Part shown: positions 29,506-41,407 of the stretch, piece after piece
Layout: each line of letters starts with the position of its first letter
Position numbering within the stretch: the stretch's first letter is position 1
Origin: an uncultured Tateyamaria sp.
Lineage (GTDB): Bacteria > Pseudomonadota > Alphaproteobacteria > Rhodobacterales > Rhodobacteraceae
Direction of reading: 5' to 3'
Length of the DNA: 64,000 bases
NCBI RefSeq assembly: GCF_947488715.1
Contig: NZ_CANLAG010000002.1
Location: 186,001 to 250,000 of the forward strand
Translations under genes and position numbers: made by a program
The notes under the pieces: model-generated
The model's database searches: none
What the model was told of the DNA's origin: nothing
Seen by the model: only the letters and a program-made list of their open reading frames with translations

Positions 29506-31046
29506 TGGACAACCTTCTTTCCATCGTCATCTTCATGCCCGCCTTGGCGGCGCTGATCCTGGCCGTGTTCCTGCGCGGTGAAGACGAGGCGGCACAGCGC
29601 AATGCCAAATGGGTGGCGCTGGCCACCACGGGCATCACGTTCATTGCGTCGTTGTTCATCCTGTTCGAATTTGATCCCAACGACACCGGGTTCCAGTTCG
29701 TCGAGGAAGGCGAGTGGATCATGGGCCTGACCTACAAGATGGGGGTCGATGGCATCTCTGTCCTGTTTGTGATGCTGACGACGTTCATCATGCCACTGGT
29801 CATTGCCGCGTCCTGGTCGGTCACGGACAGGGTCAAGGAATACATGATCGCCTTCCTCCTGTTGGAGACGCTCATGCTGGGCGTGTTCATGGCGCTGGAT
29901 CTGGTGCTGTTCTACCTGTTCTTCGAGGCCGGTCTGATCCCGATGTTCCTGATCATCGGCATTTGGGGCGGGGCGAACCGCATCTATGCGAGCTTCAAGT
30001 TCTTCCTCTATACCTTCCTCGGGTCGGTCCTGATGCTGGTGGCGATGGTGGGCATGTATGCCGATGCGGGCACCACGGATATCGAGGCACTGCTGAACCA
30101 CCAGTTTGGCACCGAGGCGTTCAGCCTGCTGGGGATGCAGGTGGTGGGCGGCATGCAGACGCTGCTGTTCCTTGCCTTCTTTGCCAGCTTTGCCGTCAAG
30201 ATGCCGATGTGGCCGGTGCACACCTGGCTGCCGGATGCGCACGTGCAGGCGCCCACGGCGGGGTCCGTTGTTCTGGCCGCGATCCTGCTGAAGCTGGGCG
30301 GCTATGGGTTCATCAGGTTCTCCATCGGCATGTTCCCGGTGGGGTCGGACGTGATGGCGCCGCTGGTCCTGTGGATGTCGGCGATTGCGATTGTCTATAC
30401 GTCGTTGGTGGCCCTGGTGCAGGAAGACATGAAAAAGCTGATCGCTTATTCGTCCGTCGCGCACATGGGTTTCGTGACCATGGGTATTTTTGCTGCGAAC
30501 CAGCAGGGCATTGACGGCGCGATCTTCCAGATGCTGAGCCACGGCTTTATCTCTGGCGCGCTGTTCCTGTGTGTTGGCGTGATTTATGACCGGATGCACA
30601 CCCGCGACATCGACGCCTATGGCGGTCTGGTGAACCGGATGCCGGCCTATGCGCTGGTGTTCATGCTGTTCACGATGGCCAATGTGGGCCTGCCGGGTAC
30701 CTCCGGGTTTGTGGGTGAATTCCTGACGCTGATGGCGGTGTTCCAGGTCAACACCTGGGTCGCGCTGGTGGCAACGTCCGGTGTTATCTTCTCTGCGGCC
30801 TATGCGCTGTGGCTCTATCGCCGGGTGGTGATGGGTGATCTGATCAAGGAAAGCCTGAAATCCATCACGGACATGAGCCGCCGCGAACGCGCGATCTTTG
30901 CGCCGCTGGTGGTGATGACGATCTTGCTGGGTGTCTATCCTGCGCTGATCCTCGACATCATCGGGCCTTCGGTGGCTGCCCTTGTGACCCAATACGACAC
31001 GGCGCTGGCCGCGGCAGAGGCCGCAACCCAGTTTGCCGGGAACTAA
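29505..31046 (+). CDS. nuoM: NADH-quinone oxidoreductase subunit M
   Basis: A 513-residue ND4-type antiporter-like subunit with about 14 transmembrane helices. [23 protein letters not shown] (Glu of helix 5), [20 protein letters not shown] and [18 protein letters not shown] are intact. ATG 29505 overlaps the nuoL stop by one base (TGATG). Confidence 0.95.
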   Translation: MDNLLSIVIFMPALAALILAVFLRGEDEAAQRNAKWVALATTGITFIASLFILFEFDPNDTGFQFVEEGEWIMGLTYKMGVDGISVLFVMLTTFIMPLVIAASWSVTDRVKEYMIAFLLLETLMLGVFMALDLVLFYLFFEAGLIPMFLIIGIWGGANRIYASFKFFLYTFLGSVLMLVAMVGMYADAGTTDIEALLNHQFGTEAFSLLGMQVVGGMQTLLFLAFFASFAVKMPMWPVHTWLPDAHVQAPTAGSVVLAAILLKLGGYGFIRFSIGMFPVGSDVMAPLVLWMSAIAIVYTSLVALVQEDMKKLIAYSSVAHMGFVTMGIFAANQQGIDGAIFQMLSHGFISGALFLCVGVIYDRMHTRDIDAYGGLVNRMPAYALVFMLFTMANVGLPGTSGFVGEFLTLMAVFQVNTWVALVATSGVIFSAAYALWLYRRVVMGDLIKESLKSITDMSRRERAIFAPLVVMTILLGVYPALILDIIGPSVAALVTQYDTALAAAEAATQFAGN

Positions 31047-31093
31047 GGACATGTATCAATGTCCGACCACTCTGTTTCTTGAGGACTGTACTC

Positions 31094-32530
31094 ATGTCTG
31101 CTGATCTGACCATCATCCTGCCCGAAATCCTGCTGGCTGTGTTTGCCATGCTGGGTCTTGTGGTTGCGGTCTATACCACCAAGGACGGCATGGCCTCGGC
31201 CCTGCTGTGGGCGACGGCGGCGGTGTTCATCGCCGTGGGCGCGTGGATCGGGTTCACCGGAGAGGGCACGAATGTCGCCTTTAACGGCATGTTCGTCGAG
31301 GACGCGTTTGCGCGCTTTGCCAAGGTGACGATCCTGCTGTCGGCTGCCGCGGTGCTGCTGATGAGCGAAGGATACATGACCAGCCGGGGCCTCTTGCGGT
31401 TCGAGTATCCGATGCTGGTGGTGCTGGCCGTGGTCGGCATGATGATGATGGTGTCGGCGGGCGATCTGATGGCGCTGTATATGGGCCTCGAGCTGCAATC
31501 GCTGGCGCTTTATGTCGTGGCGTCGCTGCGCCGGGAGTCGGTGAAATCGACAGAGGCGGGGCTGAAGTATTTCGTGCTGGGCGCTTTGTCCTCCGGTCTG
31601 CTGCTTTATGGGGCGTCGCTGGTCTATGGTTATGCCGGGACCACGCTGTTTTCCGGCATCGTGCAGGTCGCCGAAGAGGGCGTGTCGCTGGGTCTGCTCT
31701 TTGGCCTGGTGTTCCTGATGGCGGGTTTTGCGTTCAAGGTGTCGGCGGTGCCATTCCACATGTGGACGCCCGACGTCTACGAAGGCTCGCCCACACCCGT
31801 CACTGCGTTTTTTGCCACGGCCCCCAAGATTGCGGCCATGGCGTTGTTTGCGCGGGTAATGCACGATGCCTTTGGCGGCGCGGTTGCCGATTGGCAGCAG
31901 ATCATGGCGATGCTGTCGGTGCTGTCGATGTTCCTTGGCGCCTTTGCCGCGATCGGACAGACCAACATCAAGCGTCTGATGGCGTTCTCGTCCATCGCCC
32001 ATATGGGCTATGCGCTGATGGGGCTGGCCGCCGGTACCGTTCTGGGTGTGCAGGCGATGCTGGTTTACATGGCGATCTATGTGACCATGAACATCGGCAC
32101 CTTTGCCTTTATCCTGATGATGGAGAAAGACGGCCAGCCGGTTGTCGATATCGCGTCGCTGAACATGTATGCCAAGCGCGAGCCGGGCAAGGCGCTGGCG
32201 ATGCTGGTGCTGCTGTTCAGCTTGGCGGGTGTGCCGCCGATGCTGGGGTTCTTTGGCAAGCTCTATGTGCTGCGCGCCGCCTATGAGGGTGGTCTGGCGT
32301 GGCTGGCCGTGGCGGGCGTGATCGCGTCGGTGATAGGGGCCTACTACTATCTGCGCATCGTTTTCTTCATGTATTTCGGCGACGCGGATGAGGAACGCCT
32401 GAATGGCGGCCGGTCTCCGGTTCTTTATGTGATGCTGATGGCCTCGGCGCTGATCATGGTGGTGGGCATCATCAACATGCTGGGTGTCGAAGGGGCCGCA
32501 GCCGCAGCGGCGGCAGCGCTGGTCAACTAG
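31094..32530 (+). CDS. nuoN: NADH-quinone oxidoreductase subunit N
   Basis: A 478-residue ND2-type antiporter-like subunit, the last of the 14 Nuo proteins. [42 protein letters not shown] and [18 protein letters not shown] are diagnostic. ATG 31094 follows TTGAGGAC; the upstream TTG at 31079 overlaps that ribosome site. The next gene, birA, begins 23 bases later with no terminator between. Confidence 0.95.
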   Translation: MSADLTIILPEILLAVFAMLGLVVAVYTTKDGMASALLWATAAVFIAVGAWIGFTGEGTNVAFNGMFVEDAFARFAKVTILLSAAAVLLMSEGYMTSRGLLRFEYPMLVVLAVVGMMMMVSAGDLMALYMGLELQSLALYVVASLRRESVKSTEAGLKYFVLGALSSGLLLYGASLVYGYAGTTLFSGIVQVAEEGVSLGLLFGLVFLMAGFAFKVSAVPFHMWTPDVYEGSPTPVTAFFATAPKIAAMALFARVMHDAFGGAVADWQQIMAMLSVLSMFLGAFAAIGQTNIKRLMAFSSIAHMGYALMGLAAGTVLGVQAMLVYMAIYVTMNIGTFAFILMMEKDGQPVVDIASLNMYAKREPGKALAMLVLLFSLAGVPPMLGFFGKLYVLRAAYEGGLAWLAVAGVIASVIGAYYYLRIVFFMYFGDADEERLNGGRSPVLYVMLMASALIMVVGIINMLGVEGAAAAAAAALVN

Positions 32531-32553
32531 GGCCGCGTGACGGAACCGTTGTC

Positions 32554-33303
32554 GTGACCGGATGGCCCGAAGGCTATGGTCGGCACGTGCTGGTACGGGT
32601 CGATTCGACCCTGACCGAGGCCGCGCGCATTGCACCTTCCATGGCCGCGCCCACTTGGATCCTGGCCCACGAACAGACGGCAGCCCGCGGACGGCGCGGG
32701 CGGGCGTGGGCGATGCCGCCGGGCAATTTCGCGGCCACGCTGGTGCTGCCGCTGAGCGAGGCACCGGGGCAGGCGGCGTTGCGGTCCTTTGTGATGTCAC
32801 TGGCCCTGTTCGATGCCTGCGTGGCGGCGACGGGGCGCGCGGACGCATTTGCGCTGAAATGGCCCAATGACGTGCTGCTGCGCGGGGGCAAATTGGCGGG
32901 CATCCTGCTGGAAACCATCGGCAGCGGTGCGCAGATCACCCATCTTGCCATCGGTGTCGGTGTGAACCTTGCCGCAGCCCCCGGCGTGGATGCGGTTGAG
33001 CCGGGCGCGCTTGCCCCCGTGGCTTTGGCCGGGGAACTGGGCACGCGGGTTGAACCAGAGCCATTCCTAGATCTGCTGGCGCAGGCCTATGCCCGGCACG
33101 AGGATCAATTCCGCACCTTTGGCTTTGCCCCGATCCGCACCGCGTGGCTGGCCCGTGCCGCGCGTCTGGGCGAGGCGATCACCGCCCGCACCACCCGCGA
33201 CACCCATCAGGGCACATTCACGGATGTGGACGGCGACGGCCAACTTGTTCTAGAGACCGCCAAGGGCCGGGTCACCATCCCGGCGGGCGACGTCTATTTC
33301 TGA
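32554..33303 (+). CDS. birA: Biotin-[acetyl-CoA-carboxylase] ligase, single-domain
   Basis: A 249-residue biotin protein ligase that makes biotinyl-AMP and attaches biotin to carrier-domain lysines. The biotin/ATP loop ARGRRGRAW (residues 44-52) and catalytic KWPNDV (Lys102) with GGKLAGILLE are present, plus the small C-terminal SH3-like domain. It lacks the DNA-binding N-terminus of the E. coli repressor, so it is an enzyme only. Start GTG 32554. MccA (4459) in this window is a predicted substrate. Confidence 0.93.
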   Translation: MTGWPEGYGRHVLVRVDSTLTEAARIAPSMAAPTWILAHEQTAARGRRGRAWAMPPGNFAATLVLPLSEAPGQAALRSFVMSLALFDACVAATGRADAFALKWPNDVLLRGGKLAGILLETIGSGAQITHLAIGVGVNLAAAPGVDAVEPGALAPVALAGELGTRVEPEPFLDLLAQAYARHEDQFRTFGFAPIRTAWLARAARLGEAITARTTRDTHQGTFTDVDGDGQLVLETAKGRVTIPAGDVYF

Positions 33304-33319
33304 CAGAGGGGAGCGCGCG

Positions 33320-34093
33320 ATGCTCTTGGCGATTGACTGCGGCAACACCAACACCGTGTTTTCCATCTGGGACGGTGAGGAGTTCATCGGCACCTGGCGC
33401 ACCTCGACCGAGTGGCAGCGCACGGCAGATCAGTATTACGTCTGGCTGTCCACGTTGATGAAATTCCAGAACATCGATGTCGAAATCACGGACATGATCA
33501 TCTCGTCCACCGTGCCGCGCGTGGTGTTCAACCTGCGGGTTCTGGCGGATCGCTATTTCAACACGCGGCCCATCGTGGTGGGCAAGCCCGACTGCCTGTT
33601 GCCTGTGGGCGTGCGCGTGGACGAAGGCACCCAAGTGGGGCCGGACCGACTGGTCAACACGGTGGCAGGCTATGACCTTTATGGTGGTGACCTGATCATG
33701 GTGGATTTCGGCACGGCTACGACCTTTGACGTGGTGGACAGCGACGGCGCCTATATTGGCGGGGTGATTGCGCCCGGCGTGAACCTCAGCCTTGAGGCGC
33801 TGCACAATGCCGCCGCGGCCCTGCCGCATGTCGATATCACCAAACCGCAGTCCGTGATCGGCACCAATACCGTGGCCTGCATGCAATCCGGCGTCTTTTG
33901 GGGTTACGTCGGACTGGTGCGTGAGATATGTGCCCGAATTAAAGCGGAGCGCGCCCGTGACATGCGCGTGATCTCGACCGGGGGCCTGGCCCCGCTGTTT
34001 CAACAGACCGAGACCCTCTTTGACGCATTCCAGGATGATTTGACGATGCATGGCCTGACGGTCATCCATCGCTATAACAAGGAAAATAACTGA
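33320..34093 (+). CDS. coaX: Type III pantothenate kinase
   Basis: A 257-residue kinase of the ASKHA fold that phosphorylates pantothenate, the first step to coenzyme A. Phosphate motif IDCGNTNTVF (Asp6), the PDCLLPVGVRVDEGTQVGPDRL region with catalytic Asp, and MVDFGTATTFDVVD match CoaX. It follows birA by 16 bases and precedes ribonuclease J by four. Confidence 0.94.
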   Translation: MLLAIDCGNTNTVFSIWDGEEFIGTWRTSTEWQRTADQYYVWLSTLMKFQNIDVEITDMIISSTVPRVVFNLRVLADRYFNTRPIVVGKPDCLLPVGVRVDEGTQVGPDRLVNTVAGYDLYGGDLIMVDFGTATTFDVVDSDGAYIGGVIAPGVNLSLEALHNAAAALPHVDITKPQSVIGTNTVACMQSGVFWGYVGLVREICARIKAERARDMRVISTGGLAPLFQQTETLFDAFQDDLTMHGLTVIHRYNKENN

Positions 34094-34097
34094 ACTC

Positions 34098-35768
34098 ATG
34101 AGCAGTGAACGATTGATCTACCTGCCCCTCGGGGGGGCGGGTGAAATTGGCATGAATGCCTATGTCTATGGCTATGGCAAACCCGGTCAGGAACGCCTGA
34201 TCGTGGTCGACCTTGGCGTGACCTTTCCCGATATGGATGGCAGCCCCGGTGTGGACCTGATCCTGCCGGACATCGCGTGGCTGGCGGAACGCCGCGACCG
34301 GATCGAGGGGATTTTCATCACCCACGCCCACGAAGACCACGTAGGCGCCGTGGCCCACACCTATGAACAGCTGCGTGTGCCGATCTATGCGCGCCCCTTC
34401 ACCGGCAATATCGCGCGTCGCAAGATGGGCGAACATGGCCACGACGAAGAGGCGGTGCAGATCGTTTCGGGCTGGCCGGATCAGGTGCAGGCGGGGCCGT
34501 TTCAGGTGGGTTTCCTGCCGATGTCGCATTCCATCCCTGAAAGTGCGGCGCTGATCATCGACAGCCCCGACGGCCGCGTGATCCATTCCGGCGATTTCAA
34601 ACTGGACGAGACACCGGTGGTGGGCGAGCCGTTTGATCCCGACCTCTGGGCCGAGGTGAGCAAGGACGGGGTTAAGGCCTTTGTCTGCGACAGCACCAAC
34701 ATCTTTTCCCCCAACCCCGGCCGGTCCGAGGAAACCGTGGGGCCGGAGATCGAAAAGCTAGTGCGCGGGCATACTGAGGGCATCGTGGTCGCCACGACCT
34801 TTGCGTCCAACGTGGCGCGGGTCAAAACGCTGGCCGAGGCGGGCGCGCGTGCGGGGCGGTCGATCGTCCTGTTGGGGCGCGCGATGCGGCGCATGATCGA
34901 GGCGTCGATTGAAACAGGCGTGCTCAAGGACTTCCCCACAGTCGTCAGCCCCGAGGATGCGCGCAATATCCCGCGCGAAAACCTGATGCTGCTGGTGACG
35001 GGGTCGCAGGGCGAGCGGCGCGCGGCGTCCGCACAGCTGGCCAATGGCAAGTATATGGGGTTGGAGCTGAAAGAGGGCGATCTGTTCCTGTTTTCCTCGA
35101 AAACCATCCCCGGCAACGAACGCGGTGTGATCCGCATCATGAACCAGTTGTCCGAAAAGGGCGTGGATGTTGTGGACGATTCGTCCGGCCTGTATCACGT
35201 GTCGGGCCATGCGAACGGGCCGGATCTGGCGCGGTTGCAGGACATCGTGAATCCACAGATCGTGGTGCCGATGCACGGCGAACACCGTCATCTGCGCGAG
35301 CACGTCAAGCTGGCCGAGGGCAAGGGGCGTCGCGGCGTTCTGGCCGTCAATGGCATGATGATCGACCTCAGTGGCAATGCGCCGCGCGTAGCCGAGTATA
35401 TCGAGACCGGGCGCACCTATCTGGACGGGTCGGTGCAGATCGGCGCGTTGGACGGTGTGGTGCGGGACCGGATCCGCATGGCGCTGAACGGGCATGTGCT
35501 GGTGACGCTGATCCTCGACGAGGAGGACGAGCCGCTGGGCGAGCCGTGGTGCGAGACCATGGGCCTGCCGGAAACGGGGCGGTCCAAGGCAGCACTGGTC
35601 GAGGTGATGGAGCATGACCTGAGCCAGTTCCTTGGCCGGGCCGATGCCAAGACGCTGCGCGATGATGATCCGCTGACCGAAGCCCTGCGCCGGATCGTGC
35701 GCAAGACGGGGCAGGACGAGATCGGCAAGAAACCCGAAGTGACGGTTGTGATCAGTCGGATGCACTGA
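34098..35768 (+). CDS. rnj: Ribonuclease J
   Basis: A 556-residue metallo-beta-lactamase/beta-CASP ribonuclease for RNA maturation and decay. The zinc motif THAHEDHVG gives His76, His78, Asp80 and His81; beta-CASP segments (VTGSQGERRAA, SGHANGPDLARL, VPMHGEHRHL) are clear. Length and sequence match the alphaproteobacterial RNase J. It is last in the nuo-birA-coaX unit, ending just before a strong hairpin. Confidence 0.93.
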   Translation: MSSERLIYLPLGGAGEIGMNAYVYGYGKPGQERLIVVDLGVTFPDMDGSPGVDLILPDIAWLAERRDRIEGIFITHAHEDHVGAVAHTYEQLRVPIYARPFTGNIARRKMGEHGHDEEAVQIVSGWPDQVQAGPFQVGFLPMSHSIPESAALIIDSPDGRVIHSGDFKLDETPVVGEPFDPDLWAEVSKDGVKAFVCDSTNIFSPNPGRSEETVGPEIEKLVRGHTEGIVVATTFASNVARVKTLAEAGARAGRSIVLLGRAMRRMIEASIETGVLKDFPTVVSPEDARNIPRENLMLLVTGSQGERRAASAQLANGKYMGLELKEGDLFLFSSKTIPGNERGVIRIMNQLSEKGVDVVDDSSGLYHVSGHANGPDLARLQDIVNPQIVVPMHGEHRHLREHVKLAEGKGRRGVLAVNGMMIDLSGNAPRVAEYIETGRTYLDGSVQIGALDGVVRDRIRMALNGHVLVTLILDEEDEPLGEPWCETMGLPETGRSKAALVEVMEHDLSQFLGRADAKTLRDDDPLTEALRRIVRKTGQDEIGKKPEVTVVISRMH

Positions 35769-35789
35769 GCCCGCGCAAGGGCGGACATG

Positions 35790-35820
35790 AAAAAAGGCGG
35801 GCCATGACGGTCCGCCTTTT
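35790..35820. terminator. Bidirectional intrinsic terminator between rnj and the DEAD-box helicase gene
   Basis: An A-run (35790-35795), an 8-base stem GGCGGGCC/GGTCCGCC with one G-U pair (35796-35803 and 35809-35816), a 5-base loop and a T-run (35817-35820). The flanking A and T tracts let it act for both convergent genes. Confidence 0.88.
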
Positions 35821-35841
35821 GTGTTTCAAATCAGATGTATA

Positions 35842-37278
35842 TCAGCTTGCCCGGCGCTGCTCAAAACTCAGCTCGATGAAGCTGGGTGTGTGATCGCCCA
35901 GGCCCACAACCTTGTTGCTGCTGTCACGGTCGCTGCGACTGGAAGATGACCGGCTGCGGCTGGAAGACGACGAGGACCGGCTGGAAGATTTGGTGCTTGG
36001 CGCTGCTTTGGCGGGCGTTTCCTCGGCCACGGGCGCGTCGCTGACCGCAGCAGGTGCTTCGGTCTTTTTGGTTGTGGTGCGCGGTGCGCGTGCAGGTTTC
36101 TCTGCGGTCTCTTCCGTCTTGGCGGGTTTCGCCACGGGATTGTCGAGGCGCGGGATATCTTTCTGGATCAGCTTTTCGACGGCATCAAATTGCTTTTCGT
36201 CGCGTGGCACGCAGATGGTGATCGCCTTGCCTTCGCGACCGGCGCGGCCTGTGCGGCCGATGCGGTGCACGTAGTCCTCGGGGTGGCCCGGAACGTCGAA
36301 ATTGAACACGTGGCTCACCGAAGGCACATCGAGGCCGCGTGCAGCCACGTCAGACGCCACCAGTATACGCAACTCGCCATTGCGGAACCCGTCCAAGGTG
36401 CGTGTCCGCTGGGACTGGTCCAGATCGCCATGGATCGGTGCCGCGTCATATTTGTACTTTTTCAGGGACTTGGCGACGATATCCACATCTGTCTTGCGGT
36501 TGCAGAAGATGATGGCGTTGGTCAGCTTTTCGCCTTCAGCGTCGATCAGGCCACGCAGCACTTTGCGTTTTTCCGAAGCCTCGCGGTCCTTGCGCGACCC
36601 TTTGAACATGACCACGCCTTGCGTGATCGTCTCGGATGCAGTGGCCTGGCGGGCGACTTCGATCCGTTCAGGGTTGGACAGGAAAGTGTTTGTGATCCGC
36701 TCGATCTCGGGCGCCATGGTGGCGGAGAAGAATAGCGTCTGGCGGGTGAACGGTGTCAGGCCAAAGATGCGTTCGATGTCGGGGATGAACCCCATGTCGA
36801 GCATCCGGTCCGCTTCGTCCACGACCATGACCTTGACGTCGTTCAGGATCAGCTTGCCGCGTTCGAAATGGTCGAGCAGGCGACCCGGTGTCGCGATCAG
36901 AACGTCAACGCCCTTGTCGATCAGGATGTCCTGTTCCTTGAACGAGACACCGCCGATCAGCAGCGCCTTGGAGAGTTTGACATACTTGGCATAGGTGTCG
37001 AAATTCTCTGCAACCTGTGCGGCCAGTTCGCGGGTTGGGCACAAAACCAGGCTGCGCGGCATACGGGCGCGTGCGCGGCCACGGGCGAGTTGGGTGATGA
37101 GGGGCAGGGTAAAGCTTGCCGTCTTGCCCGTCCCGGTCTGGGCAATGCCCAAGACGTCGCGCCCTTCGAGGGCAGGGGGAATCGCACCGGCCTGAATGGG
37201 CGTGGGGCTTTCATAGCCCGCTTCGTCGATGGCTTTGAGCACCTTGGTATTCAGGTTCAGATCAGAGAATTTTGTCAT
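35842..37278 (-). CDS. DEAD-box RNA helicase with Arg/Ser-rich tail
   Basis: A 478-residue ATP-dependent RNA helicase of the RhlE/DeaD type. In order: Q motif (SPTPIQAGAIP), Walker A AQTGTGKT (46-53), DEAD (154-157), SAT (FFSATMAPEI), and HRIGRTGRAGREG in the second RecA-like domain. After residue 375 the sequence becomes disordered (Thr/Lys/Ala-rich) and residues 431-454 are an almost pure Ser/Arg repeat, followed by a conserved-looking end (GLGDHTPSFIELSFEQRR). The tail probably binds RNA; that is inference. It is convergent with ribonuclease J and could work with it. Confidence 0.92.
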   Translation of the reverse strand: MTKFSDLNLNTKVLKAIDEAGYESPTPIQAGAIPPALEGRDVLGIAQTGTGKTASFTLPLITQLARGRARARMPRSLVLCPTRELAAQVAENFDTYAKYVKLSKALLIGGVSFKEQDILIDKGVDVLIATPGRLLDHFERGKLILNDVKVMVVDEADRMLDMGFIPDIERIFGLTPFTRQTLFFSATMAPEIERITNTFLSNPERIEVARQATASETITQGVVMFKGSRKDREASEKRKVLRGLIDAEGEKLTNAIIFCNRKTDVDIVAKSLKKYKYDAAPIHGDLDQSQRTRTLDGFRNGELRILVASDVAARGLDVPSVSHVFNFDVPGHPEDYVHRIGRTGRAGREGKAITICVPRDEKQFDAVEKLIQKDIPRLDNPVAKPAKTEETAEKPARAPRTTTKKTEAPAAVSDAPVAEETPAKAAPSTKSSSRSSSSSSRSRSSSSRSDRDSSNKVVGLGDHTPSFIELSFEQRRAS

Positions 37279-37402
37279 GTATGTCCGTGTGTTGCGGACA
37301 CTGACTTGGCCCGCGGCGTCTGGTGATGTCGGCCCGCACGGCCCAAGTGGAGGCGCGAGGCCCCGACATGCTGCGCGTCCATAACAAAGGCACCGGTTGG
37401 CG

Positions 37403-38338
37403 TCAAACCGCTGCGTCTGGGAAGTGTCGCATCAAAGACGCATCCAGATCCAGATCGACCAAGCGCAAAAGGCCCTGCGACGTCAGTCTGGCGCGCATGT
37501 CCGGGCTGTCACCGATCACCTCATCGTAAAAGGCGCGCAGTCCTGTTTCGCCCTGTTCCGCCTCGAGCCAGCGAAACAGGTCGTGCAGGGTCATGCCGCC
37601 CTTATCCGGTCCAGTCGCAGGTTTGAGTTCGGAGCGGTAGGAGCCCTTGTCGAGCCTGTAGCCATAGGCCGCGCGCCATGTGTCCCAGGTTTTGGCGTGG
37701 CAATGGGCCAGCGACAGGTCTGTCAATTCGGCGGCGTCTGGCAGCATCTGATCCCCCTGAAAGGCGTTGTGGATCTTGACCGTGATGTCATCGAGGCCCG
37801 TACGCACAAACAACTTGCCCGCCACGTGGCTGACGAACCCGCCTTTGAGGTGCTTGCCAAAGGTCGGGTAGAGGGCTGAAACCGTGGCGCGTCGGTTGCC
37901 GTCCGAGGGGATGAAGGCTTTGAACGCTGATTGCGCCCCGCCGAGCTGTTCCATAGGGCGGATGCGGGCAGATGTGGTGGTGGCCGGGACAGTCTCAAGG
38001 GCGGCGGTGACGCTGCTGTCGGGCACTAAAAATTCATCGGCATCTATGTGGATCAGCCAATCAACCTCGGCCTTGCGGGCATATGCGTGGGTGGCGTTCA
38101 GGGTTTGGCGTGCCTGATGCTTGTCCGGGCGGCGGCCCATCAGACGCTTCCAATGCGCCGCGTCACAGGTTTGCACCCGCACCTTGGGATGGGCCTTGAG
38201 CGCGGCATAGGCATCCGGCGTGTCCGCATCGAGATAGAGGTACAGCCGGCGCGCGCCCTGATCGAGGTGATAGGCGGCAAAGCGCAGAATGTCGGATGTG
38301 GGTGCCAGGATCGTGGCGGTCAGGCCCCATGTTGTCAC
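37403..38338 (-). CDS. Glycosyltransferase family 2-like protein, paralogue 2
   Basis: A 311-residue protein of the PF13704-like glycosyltransferase group (recognised by pattern): ILRFAAYHLDQGARRLYLYLD near the start, the metal-binding DxD-type motif HIDADEFLVP (about residues 96-105) and a YPTFGKHLKGGFVSHVAGKLF block. Substrate unknown. It starts at GTG 38338, three bases after the stop of its paralogue, and is last in a prfC-led unit. No membrane segment. Confidence 0.8.
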   Translation of the reverse strand: MTTWGLTATILAPTSDILRFAAYHLDQGARRLYLYLDADTPDAYAALKAHPKVRVQTCDAAHWKRLMGRRPDKHQARQTLNATHAYARKAEVDWLIHIDADEFLVPDSSVTAALETVPATTTSARIRPMEQLGGAQSAFKAFIPSDGNRRATVSALYPTFGKHLKGGFVSHVAGKLFVRTGLDDITVKIHNAFQGDQMLPDAAELTDLSLAHCHAKTWDTWRAAYGYRLDKGSYRSELKPATGPDKGGMTLHDLFRWLEAEQGETGLRAFYDEVIGDSPDMRARLTSQGLLRLVDLDLDASLMRHFPDAAV

Positions 38339-38341
38339 GTT

Positions 38342-39295
38342 TCAGTGCTCCAGCTTGCCAAGGAACCGCGCGACCTTGGCATCAAGGTCGAGGCGGGCCG
38401 ACACCAGCATGCCATGGGCGGCCATCAGGTCAAGCCGTTCCGGCGTGGCCCCGCACATTTCCGCATGGAACCGGCGCAGTGCGTCCGGGTCCGGGTCATC
38501 CATCAGCGCGCGGATCAGGTGGCCCAGCGGGTTCAGGTGCCCCCTGCGGTCATGGTAGCTGCCCTTGGTGAGGCGATAGGCCAGATGCCGTTGAAATGTT
38601 TCGAAATCCGGCGCGTGGGCGTGGCCCAGATCAAGGCCGGGAATGGTCGTGCCGCTGCGCACGATCTTGCCGCGCAGACGCAGGGCGTGGATGCCGAACC
38701 GGATGTCATCCAGCCCGCGGCGCGCGATCACTTTGGGGCTGAGCGTGCTGATGAAACCGCCCGGAACGTGTTCGCCGAATGTGGGGTAGACGCTGCGTTT
38801 GGTGGCCCCGCCCACAGGGCGTTTGAAATGCCGCGTTGCCCCCCAGTCGTCCAGCATCTCGCGCGGATCGACCGACACGTGGCTGGCCTGCGGATCGACG
38901 GCGGCCAGCAACTCGGTCATGGGGGCGGGCGGCAACAGCAACTCGTCCACGTCGATATGGGCCAGCCAGTCGAGCGCGATGATCCGGTAGACGCGCGTGG
39001 CGTTGAAGGCCTGACGCATCTGGTGTGTTTCGCGGGCGCGGTTGGGCTTGCCCTGCCAATAGGCGTCGTCGCATTGGGTGAACCGAACCTTGGGATGCGC
39101 CAGGCGTTCGGCGAGAGCCGGGTCCGGCACGTCGAGGTGGATATGGATGCGGTGCGCGCCCAGATCGAGGTGATGGGCGATGAACTCGGCCACCTTGCGC
39201 AGCGGCGCTTTGACCGTCGATACAATGCCCCAGCGTAGATGGTCCGGTCTGGTTTCGACCGGCTGCGGCACAGGGACGATCAGCGGATCGGCCAT
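38342..39295 (-). CDS. Glycosyltransferase family 2-like protein, paralogue 1
   Basis: A 317-residue paralogue of the protein at 37403: VAEFIAHHLDLGAHRIHIHLD, HIDVDELLLP (DxD-type), and YPTFGEHVPGGFISTLSPKVI align with the matching blocks there. ATG 39295 lies four bases after the prfC stop, so translation is probably coupled. Such proteins usually add sugars to cell-surface or secreted acceptors, but none is indicated here. Confidence 0.8.
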   Translation of the reverse strand: MADPLIVPVPQPVETRPDHLRWGIVSTVKAPLRKVAEFIAHHLDLGAHRIHIHLDVPDPALAERLAHPKVRFTQCDDAYWQGKPNRARETHQMRQAFNATRVYRIIALDWLAHIDVDELLLPPAPMTELLAAVDPQASHVSVDPREMLDDWGATRHFKRPVGGATKRSVYPTFGEHVPGGFISTLSPKVIARRGLDDIRFGIHALRLRGKIVRSGTTIPGLDLGHAHAPDFETFQRHLAYRLTKGSYHDRRGHLNPLGHLIRALMDDPDPDALRRFHAEMCGATPERLDLMAAHGMLVSARLDLDAKVARFLGKLEH

Positions 39296-39299
39296 CCGG

Positions 39300-40910
<1,611 letters not shown>

Positions 40911-41037
40911 GCCAGCCCTATAGCGGTGGCGCCGGGACGGGGCAAGCGGGGCCATCCAACACGCGCGGCAAGGTTCATGCCAAAAACTGTCAGGAGCGCC
41001 AGCTAGGTTGATCACAGTCACAGCACAGGAGGCTCAC

Positions 41038-41403
41038 ATGACACTGAATGAAATCGCACAGGAATTGGTCGCAGGATGCCGCGAGAACCGCGCACATGAA
41101 AATCTGGATGCGCTTTATGCAGCAGATGCGGTGTCAGTCGAGGCACTGGACAACGGCATGGGCCGCGAGGCGCAAGGGATCGAGGCGATCCGGGGCAAGC
41201 ACGCATGGTGGGATGCCACGTTCGAGGTGATGGGCGGCCAGATTTCCGATCCGATGCCGCACGGCGAAGATCGGTTTGCCGTCGTGTTCGAGATGACGGC
41301 CAAGCACAAGGAATCGGGCGAAGTGTCTGACATGAAAGAAGTCGCGCTTTATACCGTCGGTGATGGCAAGATCGTGCGCGAAGAGTTCTTTTACAGCGCG
41401 TAA
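41038..41403 (+). CDS. SnoaL-like (NTF2 fold) protein
   Basis: A 121-residue small protein with the cone-shaped NTF2-like pattern: an N-terminal helix region, NLDALYAADAVSVEAL, GIEAIRGKHAWWDATFEV, then strands ending KIVREEFFYSA. Members are polyketide cyclases, isomerases or plain binding proteins, and no active-site assignment is possible. ATG 41038 is preceded by AGGAGG (41027-41032). Divergent from prfC, convergent with the Hint gene four bases away. Confidence 0.82.
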   Translation: MTLNEIAQELVAGCRENRAHENLDALYAADAVSVEALDNGMGREAQGIEAIRGKHAWWDATFEVMGGQISDPMPHGEDRFAVVFEMTAKHKESGEVSDMKEVALYTVGDGKIVREEFFYSA

Positions 41404-41407
41404 CCCG

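Noticed and set aside
27430-31052. Long minus-strand frames antisense to nuoL and nuoM
   Set aside because: Same compositional artefact; the plus-strand proteins are unmistakable complex I subunits.
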